Made by a program: the position numbers and the translations under genes. A DNA stretch of 64,000 bases from JAHDCJ01 sp039028895 (GTDB taxonomy: Bacteria > Bacteroidota > Bacteroidia > Chitinophagales > Saprospiraceae). The notes beneath the pieces are model-generated. The model was given only the letters and a program-made list of their open reading frames with translations, ran no database searches and was not told where the DNA came from. The stretch covers positions 248,001-312,000 of the forward strand of contig JBCCHF010000001.1 of NCBI GenBank assembly GCA_039028895.1. Reading direction: 5' to 3'. Positions 17,455-26,462 of the stretch are shown here, piece by piece (within the stretch, counting starts at the first letter, position 1; each line of letters opens with the position of its first letter).

Positions 17455-17793
17455 TTAGCTTCCCCTGTAAGTTGAATATCCGAATGGATTCAGGAGCAAA
17501 GGTACATGGTAATGACTGTCGTCAAATACCTCGAAAACTATCCCGACCTCCGGATAAAACGACTTGATATGCCCTGCTTTGAAATAGGCCCCGGTATCAA
17601 ACCACATGCGATAAGTCCCCGGTTTCAGAATTTCTTCATCTGGCAGAAGATCTGATACTCGTCCATCATCGTTGGTAATACCTTTTCCTATTGTCGTCCA
17701 ACCACTTTCGCTAAGTGATTGAAGGCGGAGGTGAATCCCTTTCCCAGGACTGCCTTTTGAGGTGTCAAGTACATGTGTCGTTATTTGGCTCAT
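17455..17793 (-). CDS. uraH: 5-hydroxyisourate hydrolase
   Basis: The 112-residue transthyretin-like protein has the three family signatures: HVLDTSKGSPGKG at residue 7, the catalytic arginine in DDGRVSDLL near residue 44, and the C-terminal YRGS. It hydrolyses 5-hydroxyisourate, the product of urate oxidation, to OHCU. It has no signal peptide, so it acts in the cytoplasm. It lies 14 bases after uraD and 19 bases before the CitE-like gene, tightly inside the urate operon, directly next to the enzyme for the following step. Confidence 0.95.
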   Translation of the reverse strand: MSQITTHVLDTSKGSPGKGIHLRLQSLSESGWTTIGKGITNDDGRVSDLLPDEEILKPGTYRMWFDTGAYFKAGHIKSFYPEVGIVFEVFDDSHYHVPLLLNPFGYSTYRGS

Positions 17794-17807
17794 AATTTTG
17801 GATCTAA

Positions 17808-18317
17808 CTAACTGGTAAGGAATTTCTCCAGTCTCAGTCTTGTAATTTTATATTGTTCGGAAGCAGCTATCATCATTTCCATTTTCGGACTGTTTTCCAG
17901 TCTTTCTTGTAAAATTTCAAGCATTTCTTCCGCTGTTTTTCCAGTGGCAAAGACGATAAAGATATATCCAAACTTACTTTCGTAGGCCTGATTTCCTGCT
18001 GCCAGGGCTTCTAACACTTCCATTGAAGCGGATTCCACTTTTTCCTGTTCCTTGCTGGCCATGTCGATAGTAGAGGTAAATTTTTCTTCAAGGCTTTTCA
18101 GATCTCCGATCTTGGGGTGATGGGCAAAGGCTTCTTTCCAGTCGTCTTCGGAACAATCATCGAACCAGACAAGTTCTGCCAGGTTCTCCAGGTATTCCCA
18201 ACTATGGTAGGGTCGGTATCGCATCATCATGTTAACCCAATTTTTGGAGCCGCAACATTTATACAATACCTCTTTCAGATCCACCAACAGCAGGTCATTG
18301 AGCTTATTTAATTCCAT
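17808..18317 (-). CDS. uraD: 2-oxo-4-hydroxy-4-carboxy-5-ureidoimidazoline decarboxylase
   Basis: The 169-residue helical protein carries the OHCU decarboxylase hallmarks: the catalytic histidine in HPKIGD (residues 67-72), QEKVESAS near 92 and FGYIFIVFATGKT near 115. It decarboxylates OHCU stereospecifically to S-allantoin. The length equals the family norm. Gene order puuD-uraD-uraH places the three enzymes converting urate to allantoin side by side. The fused uraD-uraH form seen in some bacteria is not used here. Confidence 0.95.
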   Translation of the reverse strand: MELNKLNDLLLVDLKEVLYKCCGSKNWVNMMMRYRPYHSWEYLENLAELVWFDDCSEDDWKEAFAHHPKIGDLKSLEEKFTSTIDMASKEQEKVESASMEVLEALAAGNQAYESKFGYIFIVFATGKTAEEMLEILQERLENSPKMEMMIAASEQYKITRLRLEKFLTS

Positions 18318-18361
18318 GTGGTATTTTCAAATTTCAGGGTTAAGAAAGTTTTTTGGTCAGG

Positions 18362-19783
18362 CTATTTTGTTGATGCCCCCTGCTGGATCCAACATCGTAT
18401 CAAATCTCGTTCTTCAGGGGTCATTCCGGTTTTATTATTTTGGGGCATATTATGTGTCAACACCACTCTTTGCATAATCAAATCGGCCTTCGCAGCCACT
18501 TCTTCCGGCGTATCATATTTCACTCCGTTGGGAGGTGTTGACCAGTCCTCATCTGTAGGATTTGAAGAATGGCACGAAATACACCGGGATTGTACAATAG
18601 GATAAATCGTCGCGAAGCTAACTTCGTCATCACAAGCTTCTGGATTGATATCTGGAGATGTCATAAAAGCAACTGCCAAAATCATTAATATACCTACAGG
18701 AAAAACCCATATGGAATACTCCCCTCTTTCAATTAGGTTAAGATAGTGTTTTACCAACGCGCTTCCAAGAGAAATTCCGGCAAGGGCCAACCAATTCAGC
18801 TCATGACTGAATGTGCTTGGATAGTGATTACTGATCATTATGAAAAGAACCGGCAAGGTAAAATAGTTGTTGTGTAAGGATCTCAGTCCCGCATGTTTCC
18901 CGAGCCGCGGATCCGGTGTTTTGCCTTCTTTGGCAGCAGCAACCATAGCCTTTTGAGAAGGAATGATCACGAAAAATACGTTACCCGCCATCAGAGTCCC
19001 GATAAGCGCACCTACATGAATAAATGCCGCCCTGCTATTGAAGACATTTGTTAACAACCAGGCTACCCCGACCATCAAAAGAAATCCAATTGCCGCAAAC
19101 ACAATCCCGTGGTTGATCAAAGGGAATTTGCAAAGCAAGTCGTAAACGATCCATCCAACAATCAGGGTGCTGACACCGATAGCCACCCCGGTCAATGGGG
19201 TAATATTCAGTACATTTGGGTCGATCAGGAAAGATTTTGCATTGAAATAATAGACGATACATAAAAGCACAAATCCACTGATCCAGGTGAAGTAGGCTTC
19301 ATATTTGAACCAATGCAGTTCTTTTGGAATTTCTTCTGGGGCATTCTTGTATTTTTCAACATAGTAAAAACCACCACCATGGATGGCCCATAAATTACCG
19401 GCAATCCCTTTTCGCAAACCTTTCGTCCTGTTAAGGCTGTTTTCCAGGAAAACAAAATAGAAAGATGCCCCGATCCAGGCTATACCAATGGTGATGTGAA
19501 ACCACCGGACCAGTAGACTCATCCATTCGAAAAAATGACTTTCGACCGGGGTGTCTTTCACAAAAAGATAAAAGATTAGCAGCCCTGCGAAGAGAACCAA
19601 TAACCCTCCAACGATCAACATATTTTTGGTAGCGGAAAGCCCTTGTCTGGCTACCTCATCAGTATCACTGATTTCGTTCAGCTTTTTCCTTTTTGTCAAA
19701 AACCTCACGATCCCCCCCATCTGCCAAATGGCTATCACTACCAAGGCACCGAGAATTGCAATAAATATTGAAAGGGTTGACAT
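18362..19783 (-). CDS. puuD: Membrane urate oxidase with C-terminal cytochrome c domain
   Basis: The 473-residue protein has an N-terminal part of about 385 residues with eight or nine hydrophobic helices (residues 5-25, 52-72, 82-105, 155-175, 190-210 and onwards). A cytochrome c domain follows, with heme motif CISCH at 401-405 and a probable axial methionine in HNMPQ near 446. This is the architecture of PuuD, the integral-membrane urate oxidase that passes electrons to the respiratory chain instead of making H2O2. The product is 5-hydroxyisourate. It starts two bases after the allantoicase stop, so translation is probably coupled. Confidence 0.93.
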   Translation of the reverse strand: MSTLSIFIAILGALVVIAIWQMGGIVRFLTKRKKLNEISDTDEVARQGLSATKNMLIVGGLLVLFAGLLIFYLFVKDTPVESHFFEWMSLLVRWFHITIGIAWIGASFYFVFLENSLNRTKGLRKGIAGNLWAIHGGGFYYVEKYKNAPEEIPKELHWFKYEAYFTWISGFVLLCIVYYFNAKSFLIDPNVLNITPLTGVAIGVSTLIVGWIVYDLLCKFPLINHGIVFAAIGFLLMVGVAWLLTNVFNSRAAFIHVGALIGTLMAGNVFFVIIPSQKAMVAAAKEGKTPDPRLGKHAGLRSLHNNYFTLPVLFIMISNHYPSTFSHELNWLALAGISLGSALVKHYLNLIERGEYSIWVFPVGILMILAVAFMTSPDINPEACDDEVSFATIYPIVQSRCISCHSSNPTDEDWSTPPNGVKYDTPEEVAAKADLIMQRVVLTHNMPQNNKTGMTPEERDLIRCWIQQGASTK

Positions 19784-19785
19784 AA

Positions 19786-20787
19786 TCAGCTGATGTTACC
19801 AAACAACCTTAACCTGCTGACCCCTCCATCCGGATAAATAGAAAATCTCACATGTGTGAAAGGCTGTGAAGCGATCAATTCTTCTTCAAAGAAATGCTCA
19901 TTATGAGCAGTCAGTGGTAGCTTAGGTATTATTGAAACCCAATTTTGTGATTCAAAATCTACATCGTCATGCTCAATGGAGATTCCATCCAGAGAAAAGA
20001 ACCCCGGATAATTTCCTTTAAAATGGCAGGTATCGACAAGCACTTTCCGGATGGTACCCTTAGCACATAATTTTAATACCACCCAATCGCGATTTCCAGG
20101 GGTCCGATTGCGTTTGGTTTCCCAGCCATCACCCATATTCACACCACGGTTGGGCATGATCAGATTATCCATTGAGCTAAAAAACATGTCATTACAGACT
20201 TTGGCTTTCCCGCCGTTTTTAGCAGCAGCCAAATCGATAATCAGATTCGTCGATTCTTTAGACCAGTCTTTAAAAACTGTACCAAAAGCCCTGAAACGGG
20301 CAACACCTCCATCCGGGAAAATATTGAGTCGCAGGTGTGTCCATACTTCAGTGGAGTTAACTTTGAAAAAATGTTCACTACCCGGGTCGAGCGAAGACAT
20401 AGACAATATCTCCTTCCAGTCCAAATTGTCGATCATATTCTCCTCCAATTCTACTCCAGGATCCAGCTTTATCGCATCAACCGAAGCGAATGGCGGGTGG
20501 TTGCCCAGGAAGTGATTGGTATCAATATCCAGTCCTTCGATAACACCCGGCACTGCCAATTGGATGATACACCAGTCGTGGCCGGGGTCTCGCCTTCTCC
20601 GGGTTTCCCAGCCATCCATCCATTTTCCGTGATCGGTATATTTGTCGGGAATAAAGATACCGCGGCCCGGCTTGATCAGGTTTTCCTTTTCAGCGAAGAA
20701 TTCGTCATTGGCAAATAAGACTTTCCCTCCCAGTTTTTCGCTCACCAGGTCGAGATAATCAGAAAAAGGATGTTTCTGTTTTTGCAT
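19786..20787 (-). CDS. alc: Allantoicase
   Basis: The 333-residue protein consists of two related allantoicase halves (residues about 10-170 and 180-333). Each has the signature GWETRRRRDPGHDW (first) or GWETKRNRTPGNRDW (second), and each then has a D.CHF/DTNHF.GN stretch and a closing LRLNIFPDGGVARFR or VRFSIYPDGGVSRLR. Allantoicase splits allantoate into ureidoglycolate and urea. It is the last recognisable ureide enzyme here, since no ureidoglycolate lyase follows. The gene lies 37 bases after allantoinase and 2 bases before puuD. Confidence 0.95.
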   Translation of the reverse strand: MQKQKHPFSDYLDLVSEKLGGKVLFANDEFFAEKENLIKPGRGIFIPDKYTDHGKWMDGWETRRRRDPGHDWCIIQLAVPGVIEGLDIDTNHFLGNHPPFASVDAIKLDPGVELEENMIDNLDWKEILSMSSLDPGSEHFFKVNSTEVWTHLRLNIFPDGGVARFRAFGTVFKDWSKESTNLIIDLAAAKNGGKAKVCNDMFFSSMDNLIMPNRGVNMGDGWETKRNRTPGNRDWVVLKLCAKGTIRKVLVDTCHFKGNYPGFFSLDGISIEHDDVDFESQNWVSIIPKLPLTAHNEHFFEEELIASQPFTHVRFSIYPDGGVSRLRLFGNIS

Positions 20788-20824
20788 GTTGATCAGGGTT
20801 GATCATGGAATTTAGTAATTTTTT

Positions 20825-22159
20825 TTAAACAACTATGCTTCCGTAATTGCGACCGACGATCTGGCCGTTTTGATAAACCAACTGACCGTTCACCATAGTT
20901 AGCATCACTTTACCATAAAGTTGTTGCCCAAGGTACGGAGTAGGCTTGTGTTTGTGGAAGATCATGCTTTCGGTAACCGTAAACTGTTCGTCGGGATGCC
21001 AGATAACGAGATCAGCATCATAACCTTTAGCAATTTTTCCTTTTCGATGACCAATGCCGAGAAACGCTGCTGCATTAGACGACCATAATTTACTGAGCTT
21101 TGGAAGTGTAAGGTTTTGGGTCTTTGCTTTTGTCCAGATAGCAGGCAAAAAGAACTGCAAACCCGCAATACCCCCCCATGCTTTAGCGAGATTGCCAGAA
21201 TCGATTTCCTTCAATTTCGGAGGAGCTGGTGAGTGGTCTGTCGCCAGAAAGTCGATTAGTCCGGTCTTAATGGCTTCCCAAAGTTGCTTTTGATTGGCTG
21301 CTTCCCGGATTGGCGGAGCGCATTTATAAACTGTTTGGCCATCGGGTATTTCCTCCGCCGAAAAGCAGAGATATTGTGGACAAGTCTCTACTGTCAATGG
21401 CAGACCTTCGTCTTTAGCTTTGCTAATTGACGAAATGGCTTCAGCCGTTGCGAGATGAACAATATGTGTTCGACAACCAGAGGTTCGACACAAGTCAATC
21501 ATCATCTCGATCGCCTCGATTTCCCAAGAGGGCGGGCGGGAGGCCAGGTAGTTTTGATAGCTGGTTGGGTTATTCTCGAGAAGTGCCTGGTCGGCGTGAG
21601 GGCGGCTAATCTCACAATGCGCCAGAATCGGTTTTCCTGATGTTTTGATCAGAGGCATCACCCTGGATAAGTCTGATTGCCCGATGTCAGGAAAATCGTC
21701 AATGCCGGAGTGCGTCAAAAAAACTTTAACACCTAAAACTTCGGTTTCGAGTAGCCCTTCCAGGTCACCAAGACTTTGGGGTGTTAGTCCGCCCCAAAAA
21801 CCGCAATTGACATGTAGTTTGCCTTTAGCTGCATCAAGTTTCTCCTGAAGCGCTGCCACATTGGTGGTAACCGGACTACTGTTAAGCGGCATATCAACAA
21901 TCGTAGTAACGCCCCCTGCTGCTGCTGCCATTGTTCCGGTTTCAAAACCTTCCCATTCCGTTCTTCCAGGTTCGTTGATATGGACATGCGGATCAATCAA
22001 ACCCGGCATGATAACCGCATTTCCAAAATCAAGAAATTCTAAATTTCCAGTATCAACCTTCCCTGGTAATATGCGCTCCAGCTTTCCACCTTTTACCAGT
22101 ATCGTTGTGCTTTGCAACCCTTCCGGTAATAAAACCTGATTTGAAAAGAAAGCCTTCAT
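20825..22159 (-). CDS. allB: Allantoinase
   Basis: The 444-residue amidohydrolase has the full dinuclear metal site: H58 and H60 in GLIDPHVHINEPGR, the lysine expected to be carbamylated in GVKVFLTHSG near residue 147, histidines in ILAHCE and THIVHLAT, and the aspartate of ATDHSPAP near 310. These motifs, with EWEGFETGT, separate allantoinase from dihydroorotase and hydantoinase. It opens the allantoin ring to allantoate in the cytoplasm. It follows the esterase gene by 15 bases and begins the enzymatic part of the ureide operon. Confidence 0.94.
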   Translation of the reverse strand: MKAFFSNQVLLPEGLQSTTILVKGGKLERILPGKVDTGNLEFLDFGNAVIMPGLIDPHVHINEPGRTEWEGFETGTMAAAAGGVTTIVDMPLNSSPVTTNVAALQEKLDAAKGKLHVNCGFWGGLTPQSLGDLEGLLETEVLGVKVFLTHSGIDDFPDIGQSDLSRVMPLIKTSGKPILAHCEISRPHADQALLENNPTSYQNYLASRPPSWEIEAIEMMIDLCRTSGCRTHIVHLATAEAISSISKAKDEGLPLTVETCPQYLCFSAEEIPDGQTVYKCAPPIREAANQKQLWEAIKTGLIDFLATDHSPAPPKLKEIDSGNLAKAWGGIAGLQFFLPAIWTKAKTQNLTLPKLSKLWSSNAAAFLGIGHRKGKIAKGYDADLVIWHPDEQFTVTESMIFHKHKPTPYLGQQLYGKVMLTMVNGQLVYQNGQIVGRNYGSIVV

Positions 22160-22174
22160 AAGCGGACGACATTT

Positions 22175-23368
22175 TTATTCCCCGTAAGGGAAAAAATATT
22201 CGAGCATCTCATCCAAACGGCTAATCCAACCCTGGATAAAATGCCCCTGGGAAATTTCTGAATAAAGTAATTGGGTATTTTCGTTTTCGAAATGTGCTTT
22301 TAGACCAAGCGCATCGGGGTACCATATACCATCATAGATCGCTCCAAGAACGTAAGCCTGGTCAGGCTGGTAATCTTTCCTTTTTAGAAAACTTGTAAAA
22401 TCGACCATTTCACGGGGAATTATTGCCGGTGAGAAGGTGCCGCACTTGGAAAAATGTTTAGTCGAATGGCTGAGGATCAATGAAGACAAACCACCTCTCG
22501 AACCACCTATAACTGCTCTTTGTTCCCTTTCGGGAATGGTACGAAATTGTCGGTCGATTTCGGGCACAAGCTCTGTATCAATGTAGTTGATATAGCCTTC
22601 ACCTCCTCTGTACTCCTTCCCTCTTTCCTTTGGGTCATCAAATACGGCGATTACAGGTTGAATCTTTTGATGGGCAATGAGATAATCGAGAATTTGAGGG
22701 ACTTTCCCCATTTCGACATATGCAGTTCCATCATGGAAATAGAGGGTTGGATATTGGTTTTTGCTATCTTGATATCCTGCAGGCAAATAGACTTTCGGTG
22801 TTCTGATGTGATCCAGATTTTTACTATGAATCACAATCTCCTTGACTTCCCCTTTTTGGGCAAAGTCATCGAATACTAATTCAGGGTCAATCGAAAAATC
22901 AGGCATTTGGACCATTGAATTTATCAAGGTAAACCTGAAGCCTAAATTTGGATTGAGCGGATCGTTGTTTCTTTCATCTCCAAAATGGATTTGGTAATAG
23001 ATTCTGGCATCTGGATTGAGTGTTTTTTCCAGGAAAAACCAATGGGTGTCTTCGATATTGGTCATGGTACCAACTTCAGGATCTTTGATGTATCTCGGAT
23101 TTAAAAAACCGGTGAATCCGGAAGCAATTCTGGGTGCTTTATCACCCAAACCTCTTGATAAAAAGACGACGGTATCGCCTTCAATAATTGGAAGGCGGCC
23201 CTTTTCCATAATATAGTTAGTAATGGTTTTATTCTTTTCCTCAGGAGTCATATCTGCTATGGAATCGAGCAATTGATTAAATGATCCGGCATCCTGTCCT
23301 ATTCCGGTAACGGAAAAAAGAAGGCCGATTATTATAAAAATGGCAAGGTGTTGGATATTGGCATTCAT
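22175..23368 (-). CDS. Exported alpha/beta-hydrolase (enterochelin-esterase-like)
   Basis: The ATG at 23368 was preferred to 23389 because it gives a clean signal peptide (QHLAIFIIIGLLFSVTGIGQ). The mature protein has an N-terminal beta-sandwich (residues about 60-180, with a FTLINSMVQMPDF stretch). An esterase-D/Fes-type hydrolase domain follows (YLPAGYQDSKNQYPTLYFHDG). The nucleophile elbow is GGSRGG, the acid region AIYDGIWYPDAL and the terminal histidine SQGHFIQGW. It is the first gene of the purine operon, 15 bases ahead of allantoinase. A role in liberating a purine or ureide ester is conceivable but nothing in the sequence proves it. It could be a general carboxylesterase captured by the operon. 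Confidence 0.82.
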   Translation of the reverse strand: MNANIQHLAIFIIIGLLFSVTGIGQDAGSFNQLLDSIADMTPEEKNKTITNYIMEKGRLPIIEGDTVVFLSRGLGDKAPRIASGFTGFLNPRYIKDPEVGTMTNIEDTHWFFLEKTLNPDARIYYQIHFGDERNNDPLNPNLGFRFTLINSMVQMPDFSIDPELVFDDFAQKGEVKEIVIHSKNLDHIRTPKVYLPAGYQDSKNQYPTLYFHDGTAYVEMGKVPQILDYLIAHQKIQPVIAVFDDPKERGKEYRGGEGYINYIDTELVPEIDRQFRTIPEREQRAVIGGSRGGLSSLILSHSTKHFSKCGTFSPAIIPREMVDFTSFLKRKDYQPDQAYVLGAIYDGIWYPDALGLKAHFENENTQLLYSEISQGHFIQGWISRLDEMLEYFFPYGE

Positions 23369-23437
23369 AAATCTCAAGTTAAAAAACAATTTCCTGCAAT
23401 TTTGTTAAATTCAGGTTAACCATTACCAGATATCTCA

Positions 23438-25381
23438 ATGACATCCTGTTGCAACCTCACAAAAGCTTTTTGCTTGTTGTCATGCTTTATCCTGTTCGCG
23501 TTAAGCAACACCACTGCTCAGAAACTCGACTCGCTTGAACAGTTGGTCAAACAGGATATTCCCGATTCTATTAAACTGCCAGCGCTTATTAACCTATCGT
23601 GGGAGTATAGTCGAGAGCAGCCCGGGAAGACCCTAGAAACCAATGAATTGGCCCTGGCCATTATCGACCGTAACAAGCCTGTTGACAGTGCCTCTTTCGT
23701 TGCTATCATGTACAACCAGGGAGCTGCTTACAAAAACATGGGCGAAGACGAAAAGGCCCTGCAGAGTTTTGAGCATTATTATAACTATTGGAAACTGCAT
23801 AATAAGCCCATAAAAGTTGGATCTGTCCTCTATCAATATGGTGTAGTTTATTACAATATGGGCGATTATAACAAGTCGATGGAAAGAATGCTGGAGGCGC
23901 TTGAAATCTATAAAAAAATTGATCATCAATACAGTATCGCCTCTACTATTGGCGTAATCGCCAATTTACACCGAAAACTAAACCAGTTGGACAAGGCAGA
24001 AGAAAAACACAAAGAAGCCTTGGCAATGTGGGTCGAACAAGGAGATAAAATCGGTCAGGCCAATGCCAACAACAACCTTGGGAATCTTATGGCCGCCCAA
24101 GGTAAATACGATGAAGCCCTCCAATATTACAATAGACAGATCGTTCTTGACACAGAAGCCAACTACGAACCTGGATTATGCTTTGCCTATGAAAATGTTG
24201 GCTCTTTATACAAGAAAATGGGGCAATTCAAAAAAGCCATTGCATCCTATAGCAAAGCCATCGATTACGGTAAAGGCATGAATGACCCAAGACGATTAGC
24301 GGTATTGTACATGCTTAAGGGTGAAGCTTTGACAGAAGAAAGTCGGTTTAAGGAAGCGGAATCATTTATCAATAAAGGACTTGACCTGGCCATTGAAAAG
24401 AAGCTTACTCCACAGATAGAAGCAGGGTATAAAGCCATGAGTTTTTTATACGAAAAGAAAGGCGACGCCTCAAAAGCGATCCAATGGTATAAAGACTATT
24501 CTGTTTTGAAGGATAGCCTGATGAACAAAGATATCGCTGCCAAAATGGTGGAGCTGGAGGCCAAATATGAAAGCGCAGAAAAAGAAAATGAAATACTTTC
24601 TCTCAGTGCTGATAATGATTTAAAGGACACGCGTAATTTCTGGATGTCAATCGGGCTTGCAGCAGTTATCCTGCTGGGTATGATGATTCTTTATTTTCTT
24701 TGGCAGCGTCAAAAGGCAAATGCGCTATTAAAGGAGAAAAACCAGATTATTTCTGAAGCATTAGAGCAAAAGAATATACTACTGAAGGAAATTCACCATC
24801 GGGTAAAAAACAACTTGCAGGTCATATCATCTTTACTAAACCTTCAGTCGAGTTTCATTGAAGACGAGCAAGCAGCAGAAGCCATTAACGAGGGTCGTAA
24901 CCGCGTACATTCCATGGCCCTGATTCACCAGAGTCTATATCAAAAGGACAACCTCATTGGCATAAGCGTAAAAGAATATTTTGAAAAATTGATCCATGAA
25001 CTGTTCCACACCTATAGGGTCGACCAGGATAAAATAGACCTGCAGATTGATGTAGATGATTTGGAACTTGACGTAGAAACCATGATACCTGTTGGGCTTA
25101 TCATTAACGAATTGGTGACTAATACGCTTAAATATGCTTTCAGGGGCAGAGATTCCGGACAACTGTTGGTTTCGCTGAAAGAAATTGGTAGTAAGCTGGT
25201 GTTGAAAGTAGAGGATGATGGTGTTGGTATTGCCCAGCCAGATGTTCTCAAATCTGGTAACACATTTGGATACCAGTTGATCGATGCTTTTATTGCGAAA
25301 ATGGAAGGTAACATCGATATCAAATCTGACGATGGTACATCTGTAGTATTAACGATCAATAATTACAAATTGGCATCCTGA
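23438..25381 (+). CDS. TPR sensor histidine kinase (HisKA_2 type)
   Basis: This 647-residue kinase has a signal peptide or signal anchor (FCLLSCFILFALSNTTA), about seven TPRs at residues 55-370 and a transmembrane helix near 402-424 (FWMSIGLAAVILLGMMILYF). A HisKA_2 phospho-acceptor box EIHHRVKNNLQ contains H453/H454. The ATPase domain follows with LIINELVTNTLKYAF and VEDDGVGIA. This subclass usually signals to a separate response regulator, which here starts on the last base of this gene. The kinase is divergent from the purine operon with fewer than 70 bases between the starts, so it may regulate that operon. That link is inference. Confidence 0.93.
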   Translation: MTSCCNLTKAFCLLSCFILFALSNTTAQKLDSLEQLVKQDIPDSIKLPALINLSWEYSREQPGKTLETNELALAIIDRNKPVDSASFVAIMYNQGAAYKNMGEDEKALQSFEHYYNYWKLHNKPIKVGSVLYQYGVVYYNMGDYNKSMERMLEALEIYKKIDHQYSIASTIGVIANLHRKLNQLDKAEEKHKEALAMWVEQGDKIGQANANNNLGNLMAAQGKYDEALQYYNRQIVLDTEANYEPGLCFAYENVGSLYKKMGQFKKAIASYSKAIDYGKGMNDPRRLAVLYMLKGEALTEESRFKEAESFINKGLDLAIEKKLTPQIEAGYKAMSFLYEKKGDASKAIQWYKDYSVLKDSLMNKDIAAKMVELEAKYESAEKENEILSLSADNDLKDTRNFWMSIGLAAVILLGMMILYFLWQRQKANALLKEKNQIISEALEQKNILLKEIHHRVKNNLQVISSLLNLQSSFIEDEQAAEAINEGRNRVHSMALIHQSLYQKDNLIGISVKEYFEKLIHELFHTYRVDQDKIDLQIDVDDLELDVETMIPVGLIINELVTNTLKYAFRGRDSGQLLVSLKEIGSKLVLKVEDDGVGIAQPDVLKSGNTFGYQLIDAFIAKMEGNIDIKSDDGTSVVLTINNYKLAS

Positions 25382-25989
25382 TGGACAATGGGAAAAAAGT
25401 ATTGATCGTTGAAGATGAACCGATCATTAGTGCTGACCTGGCGGCCTATGTCAAAAGAATGGGGCACCAGGTGATTGGCCGTGCGTTTAATAGCGAAAAG
25501 GCACTCGATCTTATCGCCAATCAACAGCCTGATCTCGTGTTGCTGGATATCAATATCGAAGGCACGCGGGATGGTATCGAGATCGCACAGGTGATTCGAC
25601 AAAACTATCACCTGCCGTTCATCTTTATTACTTCCTATTCAGACAAAGACACGCTTAAAAAGGCAAAGGTCACTATGCCTTATGGCTACATTGTAAAACC
25701 ATTTCACGAACGAGATATCATTTCAACGATCGAAATGGCACTTTTCAGAGCTGAAAGTGAACAAGGGCCATCCAAGCTGAACAAAGTCAAGGTAGACCGA
25801 TTGTGTATTTCTCCGCTTACGAGGAAAGAGTTCGAGATCCTGGAAGATGTTGTGAAAGGGATGTCAAACTCAAAACTGGCTGAAAAGCATTTCCTTTCCA
25901 TCAACACCATCAAGACTCATATGAAAAACCTGTTCATCAAATTAGAGGTCTCAAACCGACCTGCGGCTATTGCGAAGGTTAGTGGTTAA
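25381..25989 (+). CDS. LuxR-type response regulator, partner of the TPR kinase
   Basis: The 202-residue protein joins a receiver domain (LIVEDEPIISADL, LVLLDINIEGTRDG with the phospho-acceptor aspartate, and a conserved IVKPF lysine near residue 103) to a GerE/LuxR helix-turn-helix (LTRKEFEILEDVVKGMSNSK, NTIKTHMKNLF). Its ATG shares one base with the kinase stop (TGATG), so the two are translated together and should form a cognate pair. A strong hairpin terminator lies 40 bases after the stop, ending the two-gene operon. Confidence 0.93.
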   Translation: MDNGKKVLIVEDEPIISADLAAYVKRMGHQVIGRAFNSEKALDLIANQQPDLVLLDINIEGTRDGIEIAQVIRQNYHLPFIFITSYSDKDTLKKAKVTMPYGYIVKPFHERDIISTIEMALFRAESEQGPSKLNKVKVDRLCISPLTRKEFEILEDVVKGMSNSKLAEKHFLSINTIKTHMKNLFIKLEVSNRPAAIAKVSG

Positions 25990-26027
25990 TCCCATGCCCC
26001 GACTAGCTTTAGACTTCCTTTTGAAAT

Positions 26028-26053
26028 AAAAATCACCCTGCAGGGTGATTTTT
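26028..26053 (+). terminator. Rho-independent terminator of the kinase/regulator operon
   Basis: A perfect palindrome (AAAAATCACCC, TGCA loop, GGGTGATTTTT) lies 39 bases after the response-regulator stop. It has an 11-base stem and a terminal T run. Symmetry would let it work on either strand. Confidence 0.8.
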
Positions 26054-26082
26054 CACCCATCCTTTTATCCTTCCTTTGTAGC

Positions 26083-26271
26083 ATGGACAAAGAAAGCACC
26101 AAAAGAACACATTTACGGATAGTAAAAGAGGACGAAAGCTCCCAACGCGCCCTATATCCCCAAAAGGAAGCTTTCGAGGCTTTGTTCGATGATTTATTAA
26201 CGATTTACGTGAAAACCGGGAAACATTTAGAAGAATCACAGGAAGAAAAAAAAGAGAAAAGCAACCCTTAA
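26083..26271 (+). CDS. Small hydrophilic ORF, unknown
   Basis: This 62-residue protein is highly charged, with no signal peptide or membrane segment. Its centre (KEAFEALFDDLLTIYVKTGK) would form one amphipathic helix, and the tail is lysine/glutamate rich (EESQEEKKEKSNP). It is bounded by a terminator 30 bases upstream of its start and another about 120 bases downstream, which argues for an independent small transcription unit. No family is recognised. A small regulatory or toxin-antitoxin-type protein is possible but unsupported. Confidence 0.5.
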   Translation: MDKESTKRTHLRIVKEDESSQRALYPQKEAFEALFDDLLTIYVKTGKHLEESQEEKKEKSNP

Positions 26272-26392
26272 TATTAATTTCTAAAACAAACTCGTATACA
26301 TATGCAAAAAGTTGCAGGCATTACAGCATCTGACAAGTAAAATGGATAAAAATGATTAGTTGGTGTGCATGCCATACACATTAAAAAGTCAT

Positions 26393-26437
26393 CCCCGGGC
26401 CAATTGGTTGGATAACAAACCCGGGGTGATTTTTTTA
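26393..26437 (+). terminator. Hairpin followed by T run
   Basis: CCCCGGG at 26393-26399 pairs with CCCGGGG at 26420-26426 across a 20-base loop, followed by TGA and a run of T. It would end the small-ORF transcript. The next gene starts 26 bases later. Confidence 0.55.
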
Positions 26438-26462
26438 AACCCTAATTAGTAAAACAAATAAA

